Numbered from the stretch's first letter, positions 44,705-53,065 are shown. The stretch: 64,000 nt of DNA from CAJCIY01 sp964245825 (GCA_964245825.1 CAXTNT010000002.1:260483-324482), one strand, 5' to 3'. Numbers and translations: made by a program. Notes: a model not told the origin generated them from the letters alone.

Positions 44705-45709
44705 GTGAACTCAGCCCGGCCCGATGCCCTAGCCGCTGGCCTGTCCAACGCCCTGCCCGGCGCCGTCCCGGCCGACCCGCCGGATGCCGCCGTCGCCGGG
44801 CACTACGGCGACCCGTACCGCGAGCAGCGGCTCCTGCTGGCCGGCGCGGCGGTGGACCGGTCCCATCGAGGGGTGCTGGCGGTCACCGGGGTCGACCGGC
44901 TCGAGTGGCTGCACGCGCTGAGCTCGCAGGACCTCGAACACCTGCCTGTCGGCGTCCCGACGCAGACCGCCGTGCTCTCCCCGCACGGTCACGTCGAGTA
45001 CCACGCCGACGCCCTGGACGACGGGACGACCACCTGGCTGCTCGTCGAGCCGGGCGCGGCCGCCCCGCTCGCCGCGTTCCTGGACTCGATGCGCTTCCTG
45101 CGCCGGGTGGAGGTACGCGACGACAGCGCCCGGCTCGCGACGGTGACCGTCACCGGCGACCTGGAGGTCCCCGGCGCCGTGCTGGTACGCCCGGGTCGGC
45201 TCGGCCGCGACGTCCTGGTCGATCGGGAGGGCCTGGCCGGGTTGCTCGCGGCCCTCCCGCTGGCCGGCCACGACGCGTACGAGGCACTGCGGGTCGCCGC
45301 CGGTCTCGCGCGGGCCGGCATCGACACCGACCACCGCACCCTCGTCCACGAGATCGGGTGGGTCGGCATCGCGGTCGCCCTGGACAAGGGCTGCTACCGC
45401 GGGCAGGAGACGGTGGCCCGGGTCCACAACCTCGGCCGGCCGCCCCGCCGGCTCGTGCTGGTCCACCTGGACGGCTCGGGCCACCTGGTGCCGGCCCGGG
45501 GCGCCGCGCTCGAACTTGAGGGGCGGGCGGTGGGCACCCTCACCAGCGTGGCCCGGCACCACGAGCTGGGGCCGATCGGCCTGGCCCTGCTTCGCCGTTC
45601 GGTGCCCGACGACGCGCTGCTCGTGACCGGCGACGGCGTCGCCGCGGCGGTGGAACGGGACCTGTCGTCGCCGACCGAGCCGGTCGACCTCCGGGCGCTG
45701 CGGGGCTGA
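44705..45709 (+). CDS. ygfZ: YgfZ/GcvT-like folate-binding protein
   Basis: A 334-residue tetrahydrofolate-binding protein of the YgfZ family, which helps mature or repair iron-sulfur enzymes. The signature KGCYRGQE contains Cys230 and is followed by RVHNLG. The N-terminal GVLAVTGVDRLEWLHALSSQD block is the GcvT-like part. The GTG start is preceded by the -10-like GATACT (44694-44699). The nitrobindin gene upstream fits an Fe/heme theme. Confidence 0.93.
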   Translation: MNSARPDALAAGLSNALPGAVPADPPDAAVAGHYGDPYREQRLLLAGAAVDRSHRGVLAVTGVDRLEWLHALSSQDLEHLPVGVPTQTAVLSPHGHVEYHADALDDGTTTWLLVEPGAAAPLAAFLDSMRFLRRVEVRDDSARLATVTVTGDLEVPGAVLVRPGRLGRDVLVDREGLAGLLAALPLAGHDAYEALRVAAGLARAGIDTDHRTLVHEIGWVGIAVALDKGCYRGQETVARVHNLGRPPRRLVLVHLDGSGHLVPARGAALELEGRAVGTLTSVARHHELGPIGLALLRRSVPDDALLVTGDGVAAAVERDLSSPTEPVDLRALRG

Positions 45710-45729
45710 CCGCCGCCGGCCCACGGCGT

Positions 45730-47009
45730 CTATCGGCTGAAGATGCTCTTGCGCTTGGGCTTGGCCGAGACCACGACGGACGGGCGGGGGGTGACCGGAC
45801 GCGGCGCGGACGGGCCGGTGGGCAGGTGCTCCAGGCCGAGGAATGAGAGCTCCCGCAGCAGCGCGGCGGTGTCCGTGTCCCCCGTACCACCGACCGGGGT
45901 GAAGTCCACTTCGCTCGCCGCCAACGTCCGTGCCCGGCCAGGGGCGTACGTGCCCGGCATGGAGACCTCGTCCGGGGGATGGGCCGCCACCTCCGCGAGG
46001 GCGGCGTGGATGGCCGCCCGGTCCACTTCGGTCGGCAGGGACCGGCCGGGGTCGCCGGATCCGCGGACGGGCGGCTGAGGGGGCGCCGTGGGGGGCTTCG
46101 TCGGCATCGGCGGCGGGTACGCCGGCGGCGCGGGCCGACGGGGCGCGGTGGGCGCCGCCGGGGTGTCGTCCGGCTCGACCGCCGGGACCGCACGGCCGTC
46201 GGCCGCGCCGCTCGCAGGGCGAGCCGGCAGCGCGTCGTCGACGGGCGGCGCCGCGCGGACCGGGCCTGCCCGGTCGGCCGGGCCGGGTAGTCCGCCGACG
46301 AGATGGACGGCGCCCGAGTCGAGGAGCTGGGCGAGGACGTAGCCAGCCTCGTACGTGGTCAGGCCGCAGCGGATCGCCAGATCGGCGAGGGTGCGCTCGC
46401 CGTCGACCTCGTNNNNNNNNNNGTGATGGCCAGCGGGATCTGCTCTTCCGCCAGCGCCTGGTCGTAGGAGATCCGGACCGGCACGGCGTCGGCGCCCCCG
46501 GCCTGGGCCTGCAGGTCGCGCCAGGTGCTGCGGCGCTCCACCACCCGTACCAGGACGTCCTCGATCTCCAGCGCGAGCCCGTCCGCCTCGCGGGTACGCT
46601 CGCCGCTGCGGAACCGCCAGTCACCGGCCGGCCACGCGGAGACCTCGGCCACGGTGTCGAGGATCTGTTCGATCACGAACTCCGTGACGATGTCCGCGTC
46701 GACGTAGCCGAGGTGCACGAGCAGCTCGCCGAGCCGCCAGCCCGCGAGCGCGCCGGCCTGGCTCTCGAGCGCCTCCTGGAGGGCTTCGCGGGTCACCGCG
46801 CCCGCGCTCACCAGTCGGACGCCGAGCAACGGCCGCGGTCCCGGCGAGGTCGCGGCGTAGAGCCGACCCGCCCGCAGGAACAGCACGCCCTCGCTAGCCT
46901 GGCCGCCGGGGTCTTGGCGTCGCACGTGCAGGCCGCCGGTGGCGCTTGCGTCGGCCAGGGTGCGCAGGATGTCGGCGAGCGCCCCGCTGGCGAGGTCACC
47001 AGCCTGCAT
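45730..47009 (-). CDS. DUF4388-domain protein, interrupted by an assembly gap
   Basis: The N-terminal part (47009 down to 46423) begins MQAGDLASGALADILRTLAD, a DUF4388 domain as in gliding/polarity-type and predicted signalling proteins. A second helical domain follows (SWPAGDWRFRSGER). After ten Ns the coding frame resumes as a winged-helix-like EVDGERTLADLAIRCGLTTY, then a Pro-rich linker and a tail ending KRKSIFSR. With ten Ns the two parts are out of frame; the true missing length must be 2 modulo 3. GGGAGGT precedes the ATG at 47009. It is divergent from rsiG. Function is unknown; probably a regulatory adaptor. Confidence 0.7.
46413..46422. other. Assembly gap (10 N)
   Basis: Ten undetermined bases inside the DUF4388 gene, apparently a placeholder for a gap of unknown length. 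It breaks the reading frame artificially. Confidence 0.98.
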
Positions 47010-47208
47010 GCCGACCTCCCTGTCGCCGCCGTCGCCGCGCCTGCGGCTCCCGATGGTTGTCTCGGCAGTCGCGCCCGCGACGTTGAGTGCCAGCACGCAG
47101 CCCGGCCGCATGAGCGTGCCCAGCGGCCAGCTTGCGCGACCGGCCACGCGACGCGGTGCCGTCTGCGATCATGGCGGGGCAGTGCACCGATGCGGCGTGC
47201 TGCTGGCC

Positions 47209-47230
47209 TGCCGCCCCGATCGGGGCGGCA
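47209..47230. promoter_or_regulatory. 22-bp perfect palindrome upstream of rsiG
   Basis: The 22 bases 47209-47230 read the same on both strands (half-site TGCCGCCCCGA). They lie just before the ribosome-binding site of rsiG (GAGGAG, about 47233-47238) and in the 235-bp region shared with the divergent DUF4388 gene. This may be an operator for a dimeric repressor or an RNA hairpin that hinders rsiG translation. Confidence 0.55.
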
Positions 47231-47244
47231 CTGAGGAGCGCGGC

Positions 47245-47814
47245 ATGGACGGCGTCGTAGCGGGCGGGCACCGGCGGATCGACCGGGTGCTGGCCGAGGA
47301 CTTCCTGCAGGGTCTCGGGCAGCTGTCGATGGCAGCGCTACGCGCACGGCGGGACGAGGCCGACCAGGAGGAGACCGACCTGTCGTACCTGCGGCGGCTG
47401 CTCCAGGCGCGACTGGACCTGGTCGGCGCGGAGCTGGCCCGGCGGGAGGCCGGGGGGCCCCCGCCGACCGACGTCGTGGCCTACCTGACGCAGGTCCTCT
47501 CGGAGGGGGACCGTGGGCCCGCCCGCGGTGGGTCGGGGCGGCATCCGACCCGTGAGCCCACCCGGGCGGGAGAGAGCCGCCGTTCGGTCGAGCAGCTGGT
47601 CTCGGACGCGCTGCTGACCGACCTGCAGGGGGCCGAGACCGCGGATCTGGAGCACGCGCGGGACATCCTGGCGCGGGGCGAGGCGAGCGTGTCGCAGCAG
47701 CGGGCTGCGGTGCAGGCGGTGCTGGATGTGGTCCACGGCGAGATCGGGCGTCGCTACCGCGACGGCGAGGCGACGGTGGACACGCTGCTCGCCGAGGGCG
47801 TACGCGGCGACTGA
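47245..47814 (+). CDS. rsiG: RsiG-like c-di-GMP-dependent anti-sigma factor
   Basis: A 189-residue, mainly helical protein. In Streptomyces, RsiG holds the sigma factor WhiG inactive when bound to c-di-GMP through the pattern E-x3-S-x2-R-x3-Q-x3-D on an antiparallel coiled coil. That pattern occurs twice here: Glu43-Ser47-Arg50-Gln54-Asp58 and Glu146-Ser150-Arg153-Gln157-Asp161. A charged, Pro-rich linker (about 87-112) joins the halves. GAGGAG precedes the ATG. No whiG-like sigma gene is in the window. The divergent neighbour encodes a DUF4388 protein. Confidence 0.82.
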   Translation: MDGVVAGGHRRIDRVLAEDFLQGLGQLSMAALRARRDEADQEETDLSYLRRLLQARLDLVGAELARREAGGPPPTDVVAYLTQVLSEGDRGPARGGSGRHPTREPTRAGESRRSVEQLVSDALLTDLQGAETADLEHARDILARGEASVSQQRAAVQAVLDVVHGEIGRRYRDGEATVDTLLAEGVRGD

Positions 47815-47852
47815 GTCGAATGTGGCTCCCCTTCGACTCGGGGGTCGACCCC
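47815..47852 (+). terminator. Hairpins after rsiG, probable terminator
   Basis: GTCGAA (47815-47820) pairs with TTCGAC (47832-47837) immediately after the rsiG stop, followed by the perfect palindrome GGGGTCGACCCC (47841-47852). There is no T-run. The remainder up to about 47950 shows no feature I can identify. Confidence 0.45.
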
Positions 47853-47958
47853 GGCACGCCCGGTGAGTACCCGGCCACCGTTCGGGGTCAGGACTGGGAC
47901 CACCACACCCCCAGCCCGCGCGCGCTCACACCGACCTACCGCCTGCTAGCTCCAGTGC

Positions 47959-47987
47959 TTGCGTTAGTTAGCACTCGCGGGTAGCGT
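47959..47987 (+). promoter_or_regulatory. Promoter of the xre-hbhA operon
   Basis: TTGCGT (47959-47964) and TAGCGT (47982-47987) are separated by 17 bp, a good housekeeping promoter. The imperfect palindrome AGTGCT...AGCACT (47954-47959 and 47970-47975) overlaps the -35 and spacer and may be an autoregulatory site. A strong Shine-Dalgarno GAGGAGGG (48006-48013) follows. Confidence 0.6.
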
Positions 47988-48079
47988 GATCGTCGTACCC
48001 GAGGCGAGGAGGGATCACGGCCGGCATCAGCAAGCCCACGTTCGGCGCCGCGGGCCTGCCGAAGGCCGCGCAGCTGAGC

Positions 48080-48481
48080 GTGCGGGACCTCGGCGGCTAC
48101 ATCCGCGAGCAGCGGAAGTCGGCGCAGATCAGCGTCCGTCAGCTGGCCTCGCTCGCGGGCGTGTCCAACCCCTACCTCTCGCAGATCGAACGCGGCCTGC
48201 GCCACCCGAGCGCCGAGATCCTGCAGCAGATCGCCAAGGCGCTGCGCATCTCGGCCGAGGCGCTGTATGTCCAGGCCGGCATCCTCGACGAACGGCACGT
48301 CACCAGCGACACGACCACCGCGATCCTCGCGGACCCGGGCATCTCGGAGCGTCAGAAGCAGGTCCTGCTCGAGATCTACGCGTCCTTCCGGGCCGAGAGC
48401 GAGCCACCGAGGCCGGCTGACGCCGGCATCTTCCGTACCGAGCGGGGCAGCGCCCCGGACCACCACCAGGAGGCACCATGA
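48080..48481 (+). CDS. XRE-family helix-turn-helix regulator (Rv0474-like)
   Basis: A regulator of about 133 residues with an N-terminal Cro/C1-type HTH (RDLGGYIREQRKSAQIS, recognition part SNPYLSQIERGLRHPSAEIL) and a C-terminal helical tail (ISERQKQVLLEIYASFRAE). The first conventional start is GTG 48080, but the strong GAGGAGGG is 67 nt upstream and the open frame runs back to it without ATG, GTG or TTG. Initiation at a rare codon such as ATC 48026 would add 18 residues. It overlaps the HbhA-like gene by ATGA. In M. tuberculosis a similar regulator precedes hbhA. Confidence 0.85.
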   Translation: MRDLGGYIREQRKSAQISVRQLASLAGVSNPYLSQIERGLRHPSAEILQQIAKALRISAEALYVQAGILDERHVTSDTTTAILADPGISERQKQVLLEIYASFRAESEPPRPADAGIFRTERGSAPDHHQEAP

Positions 48482-49164
48482 GCACCACGAAGAGCACCAC
48501 GAAGACCACCACCACGACCGCCCTGCCGCTACCGCCCGCGATCGCGAAGCCGCTGTATGCCTCCGTGGGCGCCGGTGACGCGGCCCTCGAGGCCGTCCGC
48601 ACGATCCCGGCCGCCTACCAGGCCGCCGCCAAGTCCCGCCAGGATGCCTTCACCACCCAGGTCAAGGAGCTGCGCGGCACCGCGCTGGCGCAGGTCAAAG
48701 AGCTGCCGGCGACCGTGAAGGAACTGCGCGGCACCGCCCTGGCGCAGGTGAAGGACATCCCCGACTTCGTCCGCACCCTGCCGGCCAAGGCGGGCGAGCT
48801 GCCCGAAGCCGTGACCACGCTGCAGAAGCAGGCCACCGACCGCGTCGCGGCGCTCCAGCAGGACGCCACCGCGCGCGTCGGCACCTTCCGTGAGCAGGCC
48901 GTCAGCTCGTACGAGTCCTACGCCGCCCGCGGCGAGAAGCTGGTGGCCTCGCTCCGGCCAGGGACGCCGACGCCGGCCGCCCCCACGCCGAAGGCCGCCG
49001 TGAAGAAGCCCGCCAAGGGCAAGCCCGGCACGACCGTCGTCACGCCCCAGCGGCCCGCTCCGGCGTCCGCCGTCGTCACCAGCCTGCCGACCGAGGCAGG
49101 CGACGCCGAGACGATCGCGACCCCGATCGGCACCGTGCACGTCCCGGCGCAGCCGACCATCTGA
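48478..49164 (+). CDS. Heparin-binding-hemagglutinin-like (HbhA-like) protein
   Basis: A 228-residue protein. After a Thr/Lys-rich start comes a long amphipathic helical region (about 25-155) of apolipoprotein-like type, with an exact 13-residue repeat VKELRGTALAQVK at 62-74 and 80-92. The C-terminal part is Pro/Ala/Lys-rich (APTPKAAVKKPAKGKPG), weaker than but similar to the Lys-rich tail of mycobacterial HbhA. HbhA binds surface glycans and lipid inclusions. Here a lipid-inclusion or envelope role is as likely as adhesion. It has no signal peptide and is coupled to the XRE regulator. Confidence 0.75.
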   Translation: MSTTKSTTKTTTTTALPLPPAIAKPLYASVGAGDAALEAVRTIPAAYQAAAKSRQDAFTTQVKELRGTALAQVKELPATVKELRGTALAQVKDIPDFVRTLPAKAGELPEAVTTLQKQATDRVAALQQDATARVGTFREQAVSSYESYAARGEKLVASLRPGTPTPAAPTPKAAVKKPAKGKPGTTVVTPQRPAPASAVVTSLPTEAGDAETIATPIGTVHVPAQPTI

Positions 49165-49222
49165 GCGTCGGACGCTCCCGCTGCCGTTTCCGGCCGCGGG
49201 GGCCTCGCGCGTCCGGGGGCGC

Positions 49223-49876
49223 CTACGACAGCGCGGCTGCCGCCGCGCCGTAGCGGGTCAGCAGGAGCGCGGCGACGGCCGGGTGATCGCCGATCACGTC
49301 GGTGCAGGCCGCCCCTCCGGCGGCCGCGTCGGCAGCGATGCGATCCGCGAATCGGCCGGCTGACAGCAACCACCGCACCACCACGACCGGGCCCGGTGCC
49401 GCCGCGATCGCCTGCGACACAGTGGGTTCCGCGGCGGTGGCGAATGCGGCCCGCACCGGGCGGCCCAGCGAGCGAGCGAGCAGGTCCGCGAAGCCGGCGC
49501 TCGCGGCGTTGGCGGCGGCATCGCTCGTCCCGGCCGACGCCAGCACCACCGCACCGGGGTGCCCCGCCAGCCGGTCGCGGGCCACGGTGACCAGTGCCGG
49601 ATCCGCGCCCAGCACGTCGGCGATCCCGTCCGCTCCCAGCGCGGCAATGTCGACGCGGAAGTGGAAGGCGGCGGCCAGCAGGTACGGCACCGCCACCACC
49701 GGCCGCGGCAGGACACCGAGCGCGTCGAGCGCCGTGGGCTTGGCTTGCTCGAGGAAGCCTGCCGCACAGGCGATGTCGGGCCGGGCGGCGGCGATCCGGT
49801 CCCGTACGGCCCGGACCTGGGCGGTGGCGGCGGGGTCGGCGCTGCCGTGTGCGACGAGCAGCAGCGACGGCGTCAC
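49223..49876 (-). CDS. Sirohydrochlorin chelatase (CbiX/SirB-like)
   Basis: A 217-residue CbiX-family protein that would insert iron into sirohydrochlorin to make siroheme for the sulfite reductase in this operon. The metal-binding His of VAHGSADP near the N-terminus and the second His in YLLAAAFHFRVDI are present; the second half repeats the fold less well. The start overlaps the cysG stop (ATGA). A cobalt chelatase role is possible by family, but the operon argues for siroheme. Confidence 0.87.
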   Translation of the reverse strand: MTPSLLLVAHGSADPAATAQVRAVRDRIAAARPDIACAAGFLEQAKPTALDALGVLPRPVVAVPYLLAAAFHFRVDIAALGADGIADVLGADPALVTVARDRLAGHPGAVVLASAGTSDAAANAASAGFADLLARSLGRPVRAAFATAAEPTVSQAIAAAPGPVVVVRWLLSAGRFADRIAADAAAGGAACTDVIGDHPAVAALLLTRYGAAAAALS

Positions 49877-51066
49877 GTGAGCAGCGCGCGCAGCCGGACG
49901 ACCTCGCCGACGACGATCACCGCAGGCGGCCGTGCGCCTTCCGCCGCGGCGGCGATGGTGGCGAGCGTGCCGACGGTGACGCGTTCGGCCGGCAGGCCGC
50001 CGCGCTCGACGACAGCGACCGGTGTGTCGGCGGGCCGGCCTCGGGCGACCAGCTCGGCGGCGATCAGCGCCAGTCGCCCGACGCCCATCAGGAACACCAG
50101 CGTCCCCCGACTCGAGGCCAGCGCGTCGTAGTCGACGGTGCTGCCGGCATGGCTGGGGTCCAGATGTGCGGAGACGACCGTCAGCTCCTGCGTCACCCCG
50201 CGGTGGGTGACCGGGATTCCCGCGCCGGCCGGGACGGCGAGCGCGCTCGTCACCCCCGGCACCACCTCGACCGGCACGCCCGCCCGGCGGCAGGCCAGCA
50301 CCTCCTCACCGCCCCGGCCGAACACGTACGGGTCGCCGCCCTTGAGGCGGACGACGTACGCACCGGCCCGGGCCCGCTCGACCAGGACGGCGTTGATCTC
50401 GTCCTGGGTGAGGTTGTGGGCGTGCGGAGCCTTGCCGGCATCGACGACCTCCACGCCGTCGGGCAGGGCGTCGAGCCAGCCGCGGGGGGCCAGCTTGTCG
50501 ACGACGACCACGTCGGCCTCGGCCAGCGCGCGCCGGCCACGCACGGTCAGCAGCCCCGGGTCGCCCGGACCGCCGCCGACCAGGGTGACCCGGCCGGGTC
50601 CCGGGCGGCGGCGGCGCAGCGGCAGCCCGCCGGTGTCGAGCAGCAGGCCGATCGCGTCCCGCAGGGCGGTGGCCCGCCCCGGATCGCCGGCGTCGGTGGC
50701 CACCGCGACGGTCACGTCGCCCGAGCGTGCGACCGCGGGCACCCGGGCGGCGGTCGCCCCGGCGTCGTCGGCCCGGACGCACCAGACCCCGAGGTCGGCC
50801 GCGTCCCGGGCCACCGCGGCGTTGACCGCGGGATCGTCGGTGGCTGCGTGCACCAGCCATGCGCCGGCCAGCTCACCTGCGGCATAGGGCTGCCGGCGTA
50901 CGTCCGGGGTGAGGGCGTCGATCTCGGCGCGGACCTCCGGCGCCACGACGCGGACGAGCGCCCCGTGCTCGACCAACCGCGCCACCCGCCGCGCGGCGAC
51001 TGCGCCGCCGCCCACGACGACCACCAGCCGGCCGGTCAGGTCCAGCAGCAGCGGGTACCCGGGCAC
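49873..51066 (-). CDS. cysG: Siroheme synthase: precorrin-2 dehydrogenase + uroporphyrinogen-III C-methyltransferase
   Basis: A 397-residue fusion. The N-terminal domain (about 1-145) has an NAD-binding loop VVVVGGGAVAARR and oxidises precorrin-2. The C-terminal domain is a SAM-dependent methyltransferase with VGGGPGDPGLLTVRG, the KGGDPYVFGRGGEE motif and PGVTSALAVPA. The N-terminal part is shorter than in enterobacterial CysG, and the separate CbiX-like gene overlapping it probably supplies the chelatase step. It is 20 bp after nirA. Together they supply siroheme to NirA. Confidence 0.93.
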   Translation of the reverse strand: MPGYPLLLDLTGRLVVVVGGGAVAARRVARLVEHGALVRVVAPEVRAEIDALTPDVRRQPYAAGELAGAWLVHAATDDPAVNAAVARDAADLGVWCVRADDAGATAARVPAVARSGDVTVAVATDAGDPGRATALRDAIGLLLDTGGLPLRRRRPGPGRVTLVGGGPGDPGLLTVRGRRALAEADVVVVDKLAPRGWLDALPDGVEVVDAGKAPHAHNLTQDEINAVLVERARAGAYVVRLKGGDPYVFGRGGEEVLACRRAGVPVEVVPGVTSALAVPAGAGIPVTHRGVTQELTVVSAHLDPSHAGSTVDYDALASSRGTLVFLMGVGRLALIAAELVARGRPADTPVAVVERGGLPAERVTVGTLATIAAAAEGARPPAVIVVGEVVRLRALLT

Positions 51067-51086
51067 GGCTCAGTGCGGCGCGGTGG

Positions 51087-52913
51087 TCATCCGGCGCACT
51101 CGCCCCGGCCGAGGATGACCTCGAATGCTTCGCTCGCACCCCAGTCGGTGAAGTCCTCGGGCGCCTCGGCCTTGCTGCGCTTGGCATCGAAGACAGACAG
51201 CGATTCGCCGATCTCCTTCGGTCCGACGCGGTCGACCCACTGGCCGAAGGTCTCCCGGCCCTGCTTGCCGGCGACGTACTGCGCCACCACCGTCACCACG
51301 GCCTCGGGGGTGCGGGTGGCCGGCGCCTTCGCGACGTACTTGCCGAAGCGCGCGCCGCCGGCCGTGACCCGACCGCCGAGCAGGATGCGGTAGCCCGGCG
51401 CCTCGTCGGTGCCCACCCGGCGTACCTGCCCGGAAAGCCCGATGTCGGCCATCTGCTGCTGGCCGCAGGAGTTGGGGCAGCCGGAGACGTTGATCGACAG
51501 CGGTACGTCGCCGAGGCCGGCCGCGATCAGCGCGTCGGTGGTGGCGCGGGCGACCCCGCGGGACGAGGTGAGCGCGAGGTTGCATGTCTCGGAACCGGGG
51601 CAGCTGACGACGTTGCGCGCCCGCTCGGCGCCGCTCTGGCCGAGGTCTGCCCGGGCCAGGATGTCGAACAGCCGGGGCAGGTCGCCGGCGCGCAGCCCCC
51701 GGGCCACGAGGTTCTGCCGCACGGTGATCCGCCAGTCCAGGCCGAGGTCGCGCGCCGCGGTGGCGAGGGTGCGGAACTGCTCCGTGCTGACGTCACCCAT
51801 CGGGACCGTCACGTAGGCGGCGAAGAGCCCGGCCTGGCGCTGCTCGAGGACGTTGGTGTCCTTCCAGGCCTGGTACGCGGCGGGGTCGGCCGACTGGTAG
51901 GCAACCGCCTCCGCGGCGCGCGGCGCCTCGAGCGATCCGCCGGCGCGCGGCGGCAGGAAGGCCTCGGGGTACTGCGCCCGGAAGTCGGCCGAGCAGCGGA
52001 GCTGCTCCCGCTCGGTCAGGACCTTCTCCCGGAAGGCCTCGGCGCCGATCTTCGCGACGAGGAACTTCATCCGGGCGTGCGCCCGCTTGCCTCGCGGCAT
52101 CTCCCGGTCCCAGACCCGCAGGATCGCCTCGGCGGTGACGATCAGGTCGGCCGGGTCGGTCAGCGTCTCCAGGAGCACCGCCTCGTACGGGGCGGTGCCG
52201 AGACCGCCACCGCACAGCAGCTTGAAGCCCTTCACCCCGTCGACCTCGGCGGCCAGGATGCCGAGGTCGTGGATGCCGGTGAGCGCGCAGTCCACCGCGC
52301 AGCCCGAGGCGGCGACCTTGAACTTGCGGGGCAGGTTCTGCGCCAGCGGGTTGCGCAGGAAGTGTCGGGAGACCGCTTCGGCGGCCGCGTTGACGTCGAG
52401 CACCTCCAGCGGGCAGACCCCGGCCAGGTGGCACGCGGTCACGTTGCGGACGGTGTCGCCGCACGCCTCGCGGGTGGTCACGCCCGCGGCCGCCATCCGC
52501 CGCAGCACCGCCGGGGTGTCGCGGACGTCGACGAAGTGGAACTGCACGTTCTGGCGGGTGGTGAGGTGGCCCCAGCCACGCGACCAGGTCTCGGCGACGT
52601 CGGCCGAGGCGTCGAGTGCGTCCGCGGTCAGCGCGCCACCGGGCACCTTGAGCCGGATCATGTGCACGTCGACCACCTGCCGCTGCCCGTAGACCCCGTT
52701 CCAGAGGCGTACGCGGCGGAACGCCTCCGGGTCCAGGTCGCCCTTGAGGTAGGCCTCGACCTCGCTCTGGTAGCGGTCGATCTCCTCGAGGTCTGCGAAG
52801 CTCGGGGCCGCGCCCAGGCCCGGCGCGTCGAGGAGCTCGCCGGTGTCGAGGGGGGGAGCGGGGATCTCGGTGCGGGTGGCACCGAAGGACGCGAGGTCCA
52901 GGACGGAGGTCAT
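51087..52913 (-). CDS. Ferredoxin-dependent sulfite (or nitrite) reductase
   Basis: A 608-residue siroheme/[4Fe-4S] reductase. The cluster and siroheme cysteines are Cys438 and Cys444 (CPGSETC) and Cys479 and Cys483 (CPNSC). Two ferredoxin-reductase-like half domains flank each siroheme-binding region (HLTTRQNVQFHF and the matching WRITVRQNLVARGL). The neighbours cysH and the siroheme genes make sulfite the likely substrate, as for mycobacterial SirA/NirA. A Cys leader peptide lies 46 bp upstream. GGAAGG precedes the ATG. Confidence 0.94.
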   Translation of the reverse strand: MTSVLDLASFGATRTEIPAPPLDTGELLDAPGLGAAPSFADLEEIDRYQSEVEAYLKGDLDPEAFRRVRLWNGVYGQRQVVDVHMIRLKVPGGALTADALDASADVAETWSRGWGHLTTRQNVQFHFVDVRDTPAVLRRMAAAGVTTREACGDTVRNVTACHLAGVCPLEVLDVNAAAEAVSRHFLRNPLAQNLPRKFKVAASGCAVDCALTGIHDLGILAAEVDGVKGFKLLCGGGLGTAPYEAVLLETLTDPADLIVTAEAILRVWDREMPRGKRAHARMKFLVAKIGAEAFREKVLTEREQLRCSADFRAQYPEAFLPPRAGGSLEAPRAAEAVAYQSADPAAYQAWKDTNVLEQRQAGLFAAYVTVPMGDVSTEQFRTLATAARDLGLDWRITVRQNLVARGLRAGDLPRLFDILARADLGQSGAERARNVVSCPGSETCNLALTSSRGVARATTDALIAAGLGDVPLSINVSGCPNSCGQQQMADIGLSGQVRRVGTDEAPGYRILLGGRVTAGGARFGKYVAKAPATRTPEAVVTVVAQYVAGKQGRETFGQWVDRVGPKEIGESLSVFDAKRSKAEAPEDFTDWGASEAFEVILGRGECAG

Positions 52914-52959
52914 GCGCGCGGGCCTTCCGGAGGGGGCGTGCGGACGAAAGCTGGCGGGA

Positions 52960-53043
52960 TCAGCGCAGCCAGCACGGACACGCCGCGCTCGAGGTGCGAC
53001 CGAGGTCGACGTGCCGCCGGGACACCAGGTGCTGGTCGCTCAC
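52960..53043 (-). CDS. Cys-containing leader peptide upstream of the sulfite reductase
   Basis: A 27-residue frame on the minus strand from GTG 53043 to TGA 52960. The core VSRRHVDLGRTSSA followed by ACPCWLR matches the RRHVDL pattern of Cys-rich leader peptides before sulfur-assimilation genes in actinobacteria; it has two Cys codons (TGT, TGC) flanking a Pro. It lies between cysH (22 bp upstream) and nirA (46 bp downstream), so it could adjust nirA-cysG-chelatase expression to cysteine supply separately from cysH. An internal GTG at 53025 is an alternative start. Confidence 0.78.
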   Translation of the reverse strand: MSDQHLVSRRHVDLGRTSSAACPCWLR

Positions 53044-53065
53044 GCGGCCATCGTCCCACGTCGGC

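Noticed and set aside
44545..44748. Short minus-strand frame in the ygfZ upstream region
   Set aside because: No ribosome-binding site, no recognisable product, and it runs through the stems and the ygfZ start.
46107..46412. Separate short gene starting at 46107 on the minus strand
   Set aside because: The frame continues upstream with a recognisable domain to the N run, so it is the C-terminal part of the gap-broken DUF4388 gene.
47968..47976. TTAGCACTC, a CIRCE (HrcA) half-site before the XRE gene
   Set aside because: The second CIRCE arm GAGTGCTAA at the right distance is absent and no heat-shock gene follows; the site fits better as part of a local palindrome.
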